Source of the DNA: Nocardia crassostreae
GTDB taxonomy: Bacteria > Actinomycetota > Actinomycetes > Mycobacteriales > Mycobacteriaceae
Reading direction: 5' to 3'
Length of the DNA: 64,000 bases
NCBI RefSeq assembly: GCF_001613405.1
Contig: NZ_BDCH01000006.1
Span: 62,001-126,000, forward strand
In this document: positions 48,435-57,318 of the stretch, piece after piece
How the letters are laid out: each line of letters starts with the position of its first letter
How positions within the stretch are numbered: the stretch's first letter is position 1
Position numbers and translations under genes: made by a program
The notes under the pieces: model-generated
Seen by the model: only the letters and a program-made list of their open reading frames with translations
What the model was told of the DNA's origin: nothing
Databases searched by the model: none

Positions 48435-48499
48435 GTGTGACTAGGCCTTTCAGTTTGCTTGGTTTTGTGCCGCGTACGTGCGGTCTTCTTCGTCGACAT
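48431..48499 (-). CDS. Possible 22-residue basic peptide coupled to next gene
   Basis: ATG at 48499 opens a Lys/Arg/Thr-rich peptide beginning MSTKKTARTRHKT; its TGA overlaps the ATG of 47805-48434. A G-rich run lies in front. It could simply deliver ribosomes to the next gene. Low confidence because of its size. Confidence 0.3.
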   Translation of the reverse strand: MSTKKTARTRHKTKQTERPSHT

Positions 48500-48801
48500 G
48501 AGGCCCCGCCCCTGATCAAGAGGAATGCAGGGTTGGGACCCATTGCGCCCCGGACACTGCGACCTGGGTCCGCGACCGCGGAGCCACCAGCGGCATTCGT
48601 CCCGGCCAACCCACCGGGAACGCACGGCGGCAGACCCTTCGACTCGACAGATGGAGAAGACATCGAGCCAAGTCCGCCTTTCGAATCCGGGCATGAAAAA
48701 TCCCAACCCCAGGAGGTGGGATTGGGATAAGCCGAGCTACGGGATGAAGTTGTTGGGGCGGTGCGGTCGGATCGAGCGCACCGCCACTGGTTTGGCGTGG
48801 G
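48500..48801. other. Intergenic region with terminator
   Basis: About 300 bases between the small gene at 48802 and the 22-codon frame. Apart from the terminator at 48700-48728 and a presumed promoter for the leftward genes, nothing convincing is seen; overlapping short open frames on both strands look random. Confidence 0.5.
48700..48728 (-). terminator. Terminator after lysin region
   Basis: ATCCCAA (48700-48706) pairs with TTGGGAT (48722-48728), extended inward by three G-C pairs past a bulged A, and is followed on the minus strand by TTTTC. Confidence 0.7.
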
Positions 48802-48993
48802 TTATGCCTTGCTGGCGGGGCGGAAGGTGTTCTTCACGTCTTGACTGCGGCGAGCACGCTTGGCCAGCTGCGCTGCGCGTTCTTGGGTCATGTTGTTGAA
48901 GTTGAACACCTGCGTTTTGCCGTCCGAATCAGCTTGTCCGGAAGGGCGGATGCTCCCAGGAGTCCAGGCGGGCAGGGTTTGCCGGTTCGGCAT
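48802..48993 (-). CDS. Small basic phage protein
   Basis: A 63-residue protein, Pro/Gly-rich at the N terminus and Lys/Arg/Gln-rich at the C terminus (QERAAQLAKRARRSQDVK). ATG at 48993 is well supported by GGAGGTG. It follows the lysin gene by 33 bases and is followed by a terminator. Function unknown. Confidence 0.6.
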   Translation of the reverse strand: MPNRQTLPAWTPGSIRPSGQADSDGKTQVFNFNNMTQERAAQLAKRARRSQDVKNTFRPASKA

Positions 48994-49026
48994 CGATACA
49001 CCTCCGAAGAGTCGGGCAGGGATGGA

Positions 49027-49786
49027 CTACTGTTCGAGCCGCTCCAGACGGGCGCGGATATCGGCCAACGCGTCCACCACGGTTCGGTCACCCAGCTGCG
49101 GCCAACCCCCGAACTGGCCTGAATCGCGTTGCGCCAGAACGCACAACTGTTCACGGATGTCCTTGACATCGCTGCCGATCGGGCCGCAGAACTCGGTGAT
49201 GAAATCCTGGATCTGCTTGACTTCGGCTGCACTCATCGCAGCGTCCTCTCCGTCGATGAAGGCCTGGACATCGCGGCGGAAAGCGTTCATGTCGATGCCG
49301 ACCGGGTCGATTTTTCCTTCGCGGCTGTACTCGCGGTGGGCCACGCAGTCGGCGGCGGAACGGCCGATGCGCGCCAGGATGGCGGCGCAGCCGCGTTTGT
49401 AGGCGTCGAGTTGTGCTGGAGTCCAGTCGGTTCCGTCGCCACGGGAAACCGCCTCGATGCCGATCACGTGGTAATTGGCGTTGTCGGTGGGCCAGCCGGG
49501 CCAGGAACCACGGCCGACGTGCCAGCACACGCCGGCCGCGATCACTCGGTAGGTGCCGTCGCGTTCCAGGACCAGTTGGGCCAAGGGGCCTTCCAGATCA
49601 GGGCGGCCGTACTGGACGATGCGCCAGTCGTTGAGGCCGCCGCCGGCGGGTGTGGTGGCAGAGCACGCCGCGGATGTCGGCGAAGTCGCCGTGACCGCGG
49701 TCGCGCCAGCCATCGTGTTCGATTACTTGTAATCCAGCCTCGCGCAGTACATCTACGAGCCAGACAGGGTCACCTTTCCAGGCCAT
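49027..49786 (-). pseudogene. N-acetylmuramoyl-L-alanine amidase (phage lysin), apparently frameshifted
   Basis: A peptidoglycan-cleaving Amidase_2/PGRP-type lysin, about 253 residues if repaired. ATG at 49786 (AGGAGGG in front) opens MAWKGDPVWLVDVLREAGL and DIRGVLCHHT with the first zinc histidine, then leaves frame. The remainder (AGGGLNDWRIVQYG, NYHVIGIEA with a second zinc histidine, CVAHREYSREGKIDPVG with the third ligand region) continues in another frame to 49027. Removing one C of the CCC at 49648-49650 gives CHHTAGGGLNDW, the normal family sequence. The C-terminal helix (IRARLERLEQ) may be a cell-wall-binding or oligomerisation segment. Either inactive or an assembly error. Confidence 0.82.
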
Positions 49787-50267
49787 GAGCTGTCCCTCCT
49801 TCCGGCTGCGCAGCGTCGAAGGTGACGTACGTGGTGTTGCCGCCCTGGATGGTGCCGTTGATAGCCCAGAAGCCGGATGTGGTGTTGGTGACCGCAACCC
49901 AGATGCGGTCACCAGGTTGAACCGTGACGGGCGTATCGGCGAGAGTCAGCGACGAGGCCCCGTTCACAACCTCCGCGGCTTTGATTTCGACGGTGTTCTG
50001 CATGAGCGACACGCGAAGTGCACCGGTTGCCTGGGGCTGCCATGCCTGCGCCAGCTGGATCCGGCAACGCAACACGTCGGCACCCGTGCTGCCGATGATC
50101 ATCTCGTGGTTGCCGTTGACGACCGTGTCGCCATACCCGCTGCGCGGAACCCACCCCTCCAATCTCCGGGGAGTCGTGGTGTCGGGGCCGATGACCTGGT
50201 TCGCGGACTTGTCCATGCCCATGGGCGTGGCGGTCACCGCAGCCGGAGCGACGATGAGGAACGGCAT
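49770..50267 (-). CDS. Phage tail/fibre-associated protein
   Basis: A 165-residue beta-rich protein (TGALRVSLMQNTVEIKAAEV, VQPGDRIWVAVTNTTSG). Its second half resembles the end of the 50267-51565 product (GDRLQVYIT), so the two may share a domain. ATG at 50267 overlaps the stop of that gene (TGATG). Its own end overlaps the lysin start by 17 bases. No family name can be given. Confidence 0.65.
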   Translation of the reverse strand: MPFLIVAPAAVTATPMGMDKSANQVIGPDTTTPRRLEGWVPRSGYGDTVVNGNHEMIIGSTGADVLRCRIQLAQAWQPQATGALRVSLMQNTVEIKAAEVVNGASSLTLADTPVTVQPGDRIWVAVTNTTSGFWAINGTIQGGNTTYVTFDAAQPEGGTAHGLER

Positions 50268-51565
50268 CAGGCCGTCACCCCCTTCAGGCTCACCTGCAGA
50301 CCCTTGCCCGCCGGGCTGTCCGCGGTGGTGATGTACACCTGGAGCCTGTCACCGGTGTTGAACGTCCAGGGCGCACCCGTGGTGACGATCGTGTCGGCGG
50401 CGTGCGAGCCGGCGGCGATGGTGGCGGCAGTGCCGGGGATGGCAGTGTTGGTGCCGGCCTTACGGAGTTCGACGACCAGGTTGCCGGTGCCCGCGGTTTC
50501 ACCGCGATAGGTGATCGAGGTGATGCTGACCTGGCGCTCGAACCGAAGGCCTTCGGGCATGACATTGCCCGCACCTGCCACGCGAGTTCCGGTGTGGGAC
50601 TTGAACGCGATGTCGTAGGCCTGCCCGGCAGCCGTCGGTGTGCGCGGATCGCTCAGGCGCGGGTCGGTATTGGCCACCACACCAAGGGAAGTGCGCGCCG
50701 CCGCGGCATCGATCGCGGTCAGAACGGATCGGCCGGTTACGGAGGCATCGGAAATCTGGCTGACCGGATGTGTGTGCGGCAGAGGGGTTCTGGCGTCGTT
50801 GAGTCGCGGATCGTCGCCCGCCACGGCGGTCGTCGCCGTGGCGCCGATCGTCGGTGCGAAAGTGGTCGGTTTCCCGCTGATACCTGCCCAGTCGGTGGTT
50901 CCGGCCGGGCCGCGGATCACGACGCCCTGGCCGTTGGGCGCCCACCCGCCGGCGGCCGCGTGGTACACGTACAACAGGCCGTCGGCCGTGACAACGTACT
51001 GCGTGCCCTCGGCCGGGTTCACGGGCAGCTTGTCGTAGGTGGCGACCTGGCCGTCGATCTGGATGCCTTCGCCCCGTTCACCGCGGACGACGGCATTGCC
51101 GTCGCTCGCGGGCACCGGCGCGGCCAGCGTCAGATCGACAAGGCCGGAGGAACCATGATCCGGGTTGTCGGGATTCGGACCGGGCAGATACTCACCGACC
51201 TTGAAGCTGAAGGACTCCATGGGAACCGGTCGGCCGTCGTAGCTGAGTTCGAACGAGACCCGCCAGGTCCAATCCTTCGGATTGGTCGCGTCGCCCGGGG
51301 CGACGAGGCGCACCCCGCGTTTGCCGCGCCAGGTGAGGTAGCCGAATTCGTCGAGTTGGCATTCGTAGTGCTCGGGCAGCTGTACATAGGTCGCCGGCGC
51401 GGGCTGGCCGCCTGCGACCAGGATCTTCTGGGCTTCGGCGGTGAAGGTGATGGTGCCGGTGAGCGGGGGAAAGTCGGGCAGATCCCCGACGGTGGGTCCA
51501 TCGGCGATATTCGCGAGGAAGCGTCCGACGACCTTGCCGTACTTCAGCGGAGGCAGTTCGGCCAT
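50267..51565 (-). CDS. Phage tail fibre-like protein
   Basis: A 432-residue protein of modular fibre type. The first 150 residues form a beta-rich domain (TITFTAEAQKILVAGG, WRVSFELSYDGRPVPMESF), then a short collagen-like GERGEG/RGPAG linker region, then the repeat-like WAGISGKPTTFAPT and DPRLNDARTPLPHTHPVSQI segments often seen in phage fibres, ending in a beta-sandwich that resembles the next gene. ATG at 51565 with GGA 9 bases in front. Probably involved in receptor binding. Confidence 0.75.
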   Translation of the reverse strand: MAELPPLKYGKVVGRFLANIADGPTVGDLPDFPPLTGTITFTAEAQKILVAGGQPAPATYVQLPEHYECQLDEFGYLTWRGKRGVRLVAPGDATNPKDWTWRVSFELSYDGRPVPMESFSFKVGEYLPGPNPDNPDHGSSGLVDLTLAAPVPASDGNAVVRGERGEGIQIDGQVATYDKLPVNPAEGTQYVVTADGLLYVYHAAAGGWAPNGQGVVIRGPAGTTDWAGISGKPTTFAPTIGATATTAVAGDDPRLNDARTPLPHTHPVSQISDASVTGRSVLTAIDAAAARTSLGVVANTDPRLSDPRTPTAAGQAYDIAFKSHTGTRVAGAGNVMPEGLRFERQVSITSITYRGETAGTGNLVVELRKAGTNTAIPGTAATIAAGSHAADTIVTTGAPWTFNTGDRLQVYITTADSPAGKGLQVSLKGVTA

Positions 51566-51652
51566 GATTCAAGTCCTTTCGAGCGGAGGGCAGCCGACAA
51601 CGGGCATGCCGAAGAGCGACTTCTGGTGAAGCCGTGAAGGATTTGGTGAAGG

Positions 51653-52702
51653 TCAGCGAGCGACCGGCTGGGCATAGACGATCATCTGTGCGCCGAAGTT
51701 GGTGATGGTGTAGCGTTCCGCGCCGCGGACGCGCTTGAGGATCACGTACAGGGTGGTGGTCTGATTCGCGGGAACCACGCCGAAGTTCGACTCCGGCGTC
51801 ATGGCGGGCTGAAACTTCGAGGACAGCAGAATCTCACCGAACCGGTCGTCCGGATAGCCATGCCCGTAACCGATCAGATCCCCGTCAGGCCCTCCCAGAC
51901 GCACCTCGACGTCACAGAGAGTGCCTCCGGAGGTGTGCGTCAGCACATCGATTTTTCCGTCGATCCGCGGCCGCCACGAAACGGGTTGCCCGGGAATCGT
52001 AATGGCCGCTAGGACCTTGACGCTCTCGTCGAGTTGGCGGCCGGAGGCGAATTGATTCTGGGCGATTGCCCAGGGACCACCGAGTCTCGGACCCGGTGCC
52101 GGAACGAATTTGCCCAGTGTGGGATTCCAACCGAGCACATAGTCTTGGCCGAGCAGATGATCGTCGTCGATCAAAACATCGGCTGAGTCCTGAATCCGGC
52201 CCTTCTTGCCCGGGTCACCGATTTCACCGGTTTCACCCCGCGGGAATGTGATATGCAGCTGCTGCTGGGGCGCGGTTCCGGTGAGCTTCGCCGACGCGGC
52301 CGATCCGGTCGGTCCCGCTGCCGCTGCGCCGGTTAGGCGATTCACCGGTCCGGAACGTCCGGTCTTACCGAATGCCTTCGTAAAAGCGATGAACTCGAGC
52401 CCGGTCCAGTAATAGACAGCGTTCTCGGAGACCACGCGCCATGCTTTGCGGGCGTCGGAAGTGGTCAGCTTCAACGCCTGGAGGGCAGCCGGATCGGGGA
52501 CATCGCCTTGCCATTCCCACGGCCAGCCCGGTGCACCGTCGGGTCCTTGCGGTCCGGCCGGGCCTTCTCGGAGTTCGAGCAGGGCTTCGCGATCGGCGAT
52601 TTCGAAGGGATTCACCGTGTAGGGCAGTCCGACGGAATCGGACACGCCGCGCATGGTGATCATGATGTCGTCGTTGTAGACGATGTGCGGTGTATTGGTC
52701 AT
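51653..52702 (-). CDS. Collagen-like minor tail protein, copy 3
   Basis: A 349-residue protein with an N-terminal part, a collagen-like GPAGPQGPDGAPG stretch, a W-rich linker (KAWRVVSENAVYYWTG), a second Gly/Pro stretch (GETGEIGDPGKKG) and a C-terminal beta-sandwich (about 205-349) ending IVYAQPVAR. It is colinear with 52713-53786 and 53794-54837, so the three are tandem duplicates. ATG at 52702 with GAGGA in front. Likely trimeric fibre or decoration of the tail tip. Confidence 0.75.
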   Translation of the reverse strand: MTNTPHIVYNDDIMITMRGVSDSVGLPYTVNPFEIADREALLELREGPAGPQGPDGAPGWPWEWQGDVPDPAALQALKLTTSDARKAWRVVSENAVYYWTGLEFIAFTKAFGKTGRSGPVNRLTGAAAAGPTGSAASAKLTGTAPQQQLHITFPRGETGEIGDPGKKGRIQDSADVLIDDDHLLGQDYVLGWNPTLGKFVPAPGPRLGGPWAIAQNQFASGRQLDESVKVLAAITIPGQPVSWRPRIDGKIDVLTHTSGGTLCDVEVRLGGPDGDLIGYGHGYPDDRFGEILLSSKFQPAMTPESNFGVVPANQTTTLYVILKRVRGAERYTITNFGAQMIVYAQPVAR

Positions 52703-52712
52703 GATTCCGTCC

Positions 52713-53786
52713 TCACGACATCCGGACCGGCTGCGCCCAGCACACGATCTGAGCACCACCTTGGGTGTAGGTGTAGTTCGAGCTGCCGCGATTTCGGCGC
52801 AGCACCACGAAGATGGTCGCCGCGGTACCGGCGGGCAGGACACCGACATTGCTTTGCGGGGTCATGCCGGGAGTGGCGTAATGCGGCTGGAACCGCAGGA
52901 AGCCGTCGACGCCGAACACGATCCCGGAGCCGAACGCGACAATCTGGCCATTGGGTGAGCCGATACGCACCTCGGCATCGACACGGTGGTCGAACGAGCC
53001 TGTGATGTCGGTGCGGACAATGACTCCACCTGTGATGACGGGGCGCCAGTCGGTGTCCTGCGCCGGAATCCTCAACTGTGCGACCGTGAACTGCGCCGAG
53101 TTGATCCCGCCCTGAGAGGCGGTGAATCCAGCACCGCCGTCCCACGCCGTGGACTCCACAATCGACCACGGACCGCGCAGTCCGGGGTAGGGCCGGGGAG
53201 TCCACTTCAGGCTTGTCCCCTCCCACATAGGAACCGCGCCATCGATATGAGTGCCGTCTGCATAATCGGGTGCTTTGCGGATCGGCCCCGGTCCACCACG
53301 CTCACCCTTCTCGCCCTTACCCCCTTGGGGGACGGTCAGGTTCAAGACGAGGTTGGGGGCGGTGCCAGTGATCGAAGCCTGCAGTTCCGACCCGACCGGG
53401 CCTGTGGTGACGGCGCCGATGGTGATCGTGCAGGGTTCACCGTCCGGTCCCGCGGCACCGAAGGCATCGGTGAACGAATCGAAACTCGTTCCGTTCCAAT
53501 ACATCATCGTGTCGGTGGTCAGCACCCGCCACGTCTTACCCGCATGGGCGGGACCGAGCTTCGGGCCGAGTGCGAACAACGCGGCCTGGTCGGCGATGTC
53601 GCCTTCCCATCGGAAGGCGCGGCACGGCGCACCGGCCGGACCCACCGGCCCGGAGATGCCGGTCATGAGTTCCAGCGATCCATCCCGGGGCGCGCCCTGC
53701 ATCGACTGTACGGTCTGCGCTGTTCCGATGCCCTCGTCGATGCCGCGAATCAGCGTCGATTCGAAATACTTTCCTACAGTGGACAT
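52713..53786 (-). CDS. Collagen-like minor tail protein, copy 2
   Basis: A 357-residue protein with the layout of its neighbours: GPVGPAGAP, a TWRVLTTDTMMYWNG segment, a GGKGEKGERGGPG stretch, then the C-terminal beta-sandwich with RIPAQDTDWRPVITGG and the ending VCWAQPVRMS. The shared IPAQD(T)xxWRPxI motif marks the C-terminal domain in all three. ATG at 53786, 7 bases after the stop of copy 1. Confidence 0.75.
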   Translation of the reverse strand: MSTVGKYFESTLIRGIDEGIGTAQTVQSMQGAPRDGSLELMTGISGPVGPAGAPCRAFRWEGDIADQAALFALGPKLGPAHAGKTWRVLTTDTMMYWNGTSFDSFTDAFGAAGPDGEPCTITIGAVTTGPVGSELQASITGTAPNLVLNLTVPQGGKGEKGERGGPGPIRKAPDYADGTHIDGAVPMWEGTSLKWTPRPYPGLRGPWSIVESTAWDGGAGFTASQGGINSAQFTVAQLRIPAQDTDWRPVITGGVIVRTDITGSFDHRVDAEVRIGSPNGQIVAFGSGIVFGVDGFLRFQPHYATPGMTPQSNVGVLPAGTAATIFVVLRRNRGSSNYTYTQGGAQIVCWAQPVRMS

Positions 53787-53793
53787 CTCAATC

Positions 53794-54837
53794 TCATCCG
53801 ATCGGTTGTGCATTGACGACGAGCGAGGCATGGGCTTGGCCGAAGCCGATCTCGACATTGGCGCTCCCGTAGCGCTCGACCGCGACCACGAAGTTTACCG
53901 CCCGGCCCGCCGGTACGGTGGCGAAGGTCGACGTCGGTGACAGCGTCTTGGTGGTGTCGCCCTCGCGATAGGACGGGATCAGCGGCATGAGTGTCCATCC
54001 GTCGGCAGTGACACTCGACGCAGCCACAATCACGCCGTCCGCGGAATGCAGCCGAACCGTGGAATAGACACCGACGGTGCGCGACTTATCGTTCGTCACC
54101 TGGGCAAGATGACCGTGCACGATCGGCCGCCACGCGAAGTCCTGCGCGGGAATCGTGAAGGTGCCGGCAATGATTCGCGGCACCGTGGCGGCCGTGTCGG
54201 CGATGAAATCGGTCGAGTACCACGACCAAGGGCCGGTGCCGTATGGCGGCGGCGCGGAACGGAACTTGCCGCTGGCACGGTGGTAGGAGAAGACGCCATC
54301 ACGAATCGGCTGGCTGATCTTGTCGTAGTCGTCTGCTTCAGTAATCGTGCCGGATTCGCCTGCGGGCCCTTTCGGGCCCCGCAAACCTGCCGGTACGGTC
54401 ACCTTCAGCTGCTGCTGCGGCCCGGAGCCGACGAACTCGACTGCGGGGACGGTCAGATTCTCTTTGCGGATGGTCTCGATATCAGTGATCGAGTTGGCTT
54501 CGGCTACCGGTCCTTTCGGCCCGACAGCGTTCGGTGAGTGTTGCCAGCCGGCACCGGTCCACACATCCATGCCATTGTCGTCGAGCCGGTGCCACCATTT
54601 CCCGCGGTCATCGGCACCGAGCCCGGTCGGGCGGGCTGCGGTATTGGCGATTTCGCCCGTCTTTCGGAATGTGGCGCGGGGACGACCTTGCTGTCCTTGC
54701 GGCCCGGCCGGCCCTTCGGGCAGCGGCAGCCGGACCACATCGTCGTCGAGGTCGACCTGTGCGGTCAGAATGGGCAGCCCGTCGATATCAGGCTCCCGTT
54801 TCACGGTGAGGTGGGCGGGAAAACTGAGGTCCGCCAT
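53794..54837 (-). CDS. Collagen-like minor tail protein, copy 1
   Basis: A 347-residue protein, first of three tandem paralogs. N-terminal beta segment (LTVKREPDIDGLPILTAQVD), then GPAGPQGQQG, a WWHRLDDNGMDVWTGAGW segment, GLRGPKGPAGESG, and a C-terminal domain with IPAQDFAWRPIVHG ending VVNAQPIG. ATG at 54837 is supported by AGGGAGG. Copies are diverged (alignable by motif, not close), so the duplication is old. Confidence 0.75.
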   Translation of the reverse strand: MADLSFPAHLTVKREPDIDGLPILTAQVDLDDDVVRLPLPEGPAGPQGQQGRPRATFRKTGEIANTAARPTGLGADDRGKWWHRLDDNGMDVWTGAGWQHSPNAVGPKGPVAEANSITDIETIRKENLTVPAVEFVGSGPQQQLKVTVPAGLRGPKGPAGESGTITEADDYDKISQPIRDGVFSYHRASGKFRSAPPPYGTGPWSWYSTDFIADTAATVPRIIAGTFTIPAQDFAWRPIVHGHLAQVTNDKSRTVGVYSTVRLHSADGVIVAASSVTADGWTLMPLIPSYREGDTTKTLSPTSTFATVPAGRAVNFVVAVERYGSANVEIGFGQAHASLVVNAQPIG

Positions 54838-54856
54838 AGTGTTTCCTCCCTGAGGG

Positions 54857-56425
54857 TTAGAAGATGAGCAGATCCAGATCCGCGCCCACATCGGTGGACA
54901 GATCCTTGATCGCCGCGGCGAAACGCCCCATGCGCTGCCAGGCCTTGACGATGGAGTCCTCTTCGTCAGCGCCGTCACCCACGGTGATCTGCCATACGGC
55001 CGGGGTTTCGCGGTTGTCGGTGAAGGTCAGCTCGGTCACGTAGTCGGTGAAGACGAGCTGATCCATGGCGAAGCCGATCTGGTCGCCGAGCCCGAAATCC
55101 CTGCCCAGCAGGTAGGGGGCGTTGTCCTCGATGGTCACCTTGTGGCTGGTGTAGCCGCGGGTCAGGTGCAGGCCCTGGCGGGCCGCGACCAAGCCGTCGA
55201 GGTTGAACGCTTTGTCACTGCCGGTGATGTACAGCTCGCGGAAGGCGTACGGTCCGGCCTTGCGTGCGCGTTCCGCATCCCGGTACACCATCCAGGCGAG
55301 GAAGATGTCGTTGAGCTGGCCGCGGTAGAGGAAGTCCAGGCCGATCAGCGACAGCAGGCCCTTGATCACCACTTCGATGCCCGCGTTCACCCAACCTGGG
55401 GAACGGCCGCCGATAATGATGTCGGTGGCGGTGGGCTTGTGCAGGGCGATCTCGGATGGGCCGATGCCTGAGTACTCGCCTTCGAAATACCAGACCCACG
55501 GGAAGTTCTTGACCGTGCCGAACTTGCCCGGCTGTCCGTAGACGGCCTCGTACTCGGTGGTCGAGTCGAACTTCGGATAGCGGACCGGAGTGGTGCCGTC
55601 ATCGGCGAATTCCTCGATCCACGACTGGATTCCGTCCAGCAGTGTTCCGGTGGAGCCGGTGACGCCGGACTTGTCGACGGTATCGAGCACCACGGTCGGC
55701 CGTTCCAGGTAGAACCAGTTCGGCGCGGGCTGCTCGTCTTCGCCCGGGATGAAGAACCGGGCGGTGAGCATCACGCCGGAATCTTCGAGCATCGGCTGGA
55801 ACAGCTTGTCCGCCATATCGAATCGCGCCGACGCCGCACTCCAGCGGCTGGTGTCCTTCTGCGGATCGACCGGTACGACCGCGATCGGGAAGGTCGTGTC
55901 GCCGCCCTGGGGCCGCATCAGGTTCATGGTCAGGTAGGTGATGACGAGCGAGCGCACCGGCCCGAACAGAATGTGATGCCGCGGGAACTGCGCCAGAATC
56001 GGCGCGAACGGCGAGGCCCAGCAGCAAATCGTGGCGATGTGGTTCCAGGCGTGGATGGCCTCGATATCGACGGTCTCCACACCGTTCTCGTCACGGACGA
56101 TCGATACCTTGGTGATGTAGCCGTCCCACCGGAATCCCTTGGTGTTCACCGTGATCGGGATCGTGGCATCTTGGCCGTACTTGTTGTTGAACAGGTGATC
56201 GAAGTGCACCATGTCGCGCGGGCAGATCATCTTCAGGCCACCGGCCGCATTGCGCGGATAGGTGAATTCCAGCGACAGATAGCTGTGCTCCTCCCCCACC
56301 TCTTGCATGTTCTCGTCCCAATAGCGCACCAGCACACCGGGATTCCGTGCCTGCTCCTGACCAACCCGATAGGTCCCGTCCATCCGCCGCGCTTCGGCGT
56401 ACGGATCCCAAGTCCCCGCGCTCAT
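54857..56425 (-). CDS. Phage tail protein (ReqiPepy6 Gp37-like)
   Basis: A 522-residue tail-tip protein of the Gp37-like type named after Rhodococcus phage ReqiPepy6. Marks: LSLEFTYPRNAAGGLKMICP, VDIEAIHAWNHIATICCWASP, GPVRSLVITYLTMNLM, and a TSHKVTIEDNAPYLLGRDFGLGDQ segment near the end. Its place between the distal tail protein and the fibre genes fits a baseplate hub or tail-associated protein. ATG at 56425 overlaps the distal tail stop (TGATG); the longer open frame to 56566 is antisense-like and rejected. Confidence 0.82.
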   Translation of the reverse strand: MSAGTWDPYAEARRMDGTYRVGQEQARNPGVLVRYWDENMQEVGEEHSYLSLEFTYPRNAAGGLKMICPRDMVHFDHLFNNKYGQDATIPITVNTKGFRWDGYITKVSIVRDENGVETVDIEAIHAWNHIATICCWASPFAPILAQFPRHHILFGPVRSLVITYLTMNLMRPQGGDTTFPIAVVPVDPQKDTSRWSAASARFDMADKLFQPMLEDSGVMLTARFFIPGEDEQPAPNWFYLERPTVVLDTVDKSGVTGSTGTLLDGIQSWIEEFADDGTTPVRYPKFDSTTEYEAVYGQPGKFGTVKNFPWVWYFEGEYSGIGPSEIALHKPTATDIIIGGRSPGWVNAGIEVVIKGLLSLIGLDFLYRGQLNDIFLAWMVYRDAERARKAGPYAFRELYITGSDKAFNLDGLVAARQGLHLTRGYTSHKVTIEDNAPYLLGRDFGLGDQIGFAMDQLVFTDYVTELTFTDNRETPAVWQITVGDGADEEDSIVKAWQRMGRFAAAIKDLSTDVGADLDLLIF

Positions 56426-57318
56426 CAGAACGGCCTCGAGGATCGCGGCGTGACCGTGGCAATCACAGTCGAGGCGGTGGTACCGCCTTCCACCTTCACA
56501 TTGATATCGGTGGAGCTCCACGGATCCATCGACTGCAACCAGCGGCGACCGGCGAGCTGGCCCCACACATTGCGCGGCTTCGTGACGCCCTCGACATAGA
56601 GTTCAGCGGTCCGATGTCGCGGATGCGTGTCGATACGCAATGTCTCGTTGGCCTGCAAGGTTGGCGTTTGCACCATTCTCACCAGATCGCTGTCGAGCGG
56701 ATCGAGAATCTCCCATCGCCCAGGTCCGTTCATCGTGTACCGCGGCCAAACCGGCTGGTCAGCGGCATTACGCAACCGCAGCACACCCGATCCGGCGCCC
56801 GAGGTGTTGGTCCACACCGAGTGCTCGTCGAAGTGCCGCTCGAGCGGATCCATCGCGGTGGCCGACATCTTGTATGCCGCAATGGCATTCCGCGCCGGAT
56901 CCACCTCGCCGACCGGTTCCGGCGCGGAATCCAACTGCGCCTGCTGAAACCGCCAGCCCTGATGCCGCGTGTAGTAGCCGACAGTCACCGGCTTGTCCGT
57001 GGACCAGCCCCGGAACCAGGCGTCATGCACGGCATGGAAGTCCCGAACCGGGTCCGCCCCATTGTTTTTCGCCGCACCGGAAATGACGACCAGAAAGTCC
57101 CACTCCTTCTTCGACCGCACGGATCGAATGAAAGTGGCGCCGTCCTGCCGCGCCCCCTCCGAAACCAGCAGCTGCACAGGCGCGAACATGAACCCTGCCT
57201 GTTGCGAAAGCCGCACGCCCTCCCGCCCCGAATTGGTGCCGGACACATGCCACACCCGGCCGTTGACATCCCACACCACGACCTTCGTGCCGTGAGTTTC
57301 CAAAAGTTGGTGGGTCAT
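56425..57318 (-). CDS. Distal tail protein (siphovirus type)
   Basis: A 297-residue protein placed directly after the tape measure, where distal tail (Dit) proteins occur. Beta-rich N-terminal half (TKVVVWDVNGRVWHVSGTN, EWDFLVVISG), a VTVGYYTRHQGWRF link, and a C-terminal galectin-like region (GPGRWEILDPLDSDLVRMV, ANETLRIDTHPRHRTAELYV). It would join the tail tube to the tip. ATG at 57318 overlaps the tape-measure stop (ATGA). Confidence 0.8.
   Translation of the reverse strand: MTHQLLETHGTKVVVWDVNGRVWHVSGTNSGREGVRLSQQAGFMFAPVQLLVSEGARQDGATFIRSVRSKKEWDFLVVISGAAKNNGADPVRDFHAVHDAWFRGWSTDKPVTVGYYTRHQGWRFQQAQLDSAPEPVGEVDPARNAIAAYKMSATAMDPLERHFDEHSVWTNTSGAGSGVLRLRNAADQPVWPRYTMNGPGRWEILDPLDSDLVRMVQTPTLQANETLRIDTHPRHRTAELYVEGVTKPRNVWGQLAGRRWLQSMDPWSSTDINVKVEGGTTASTVIATVTPRSSRPF

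Noticed and set aside
54857..56566. Longer start for the Gp37-like gene
   Set aside because: The first 47 codons overlap the distal tail gene; the ATG at 56425 with TGATG overlap is the better start.
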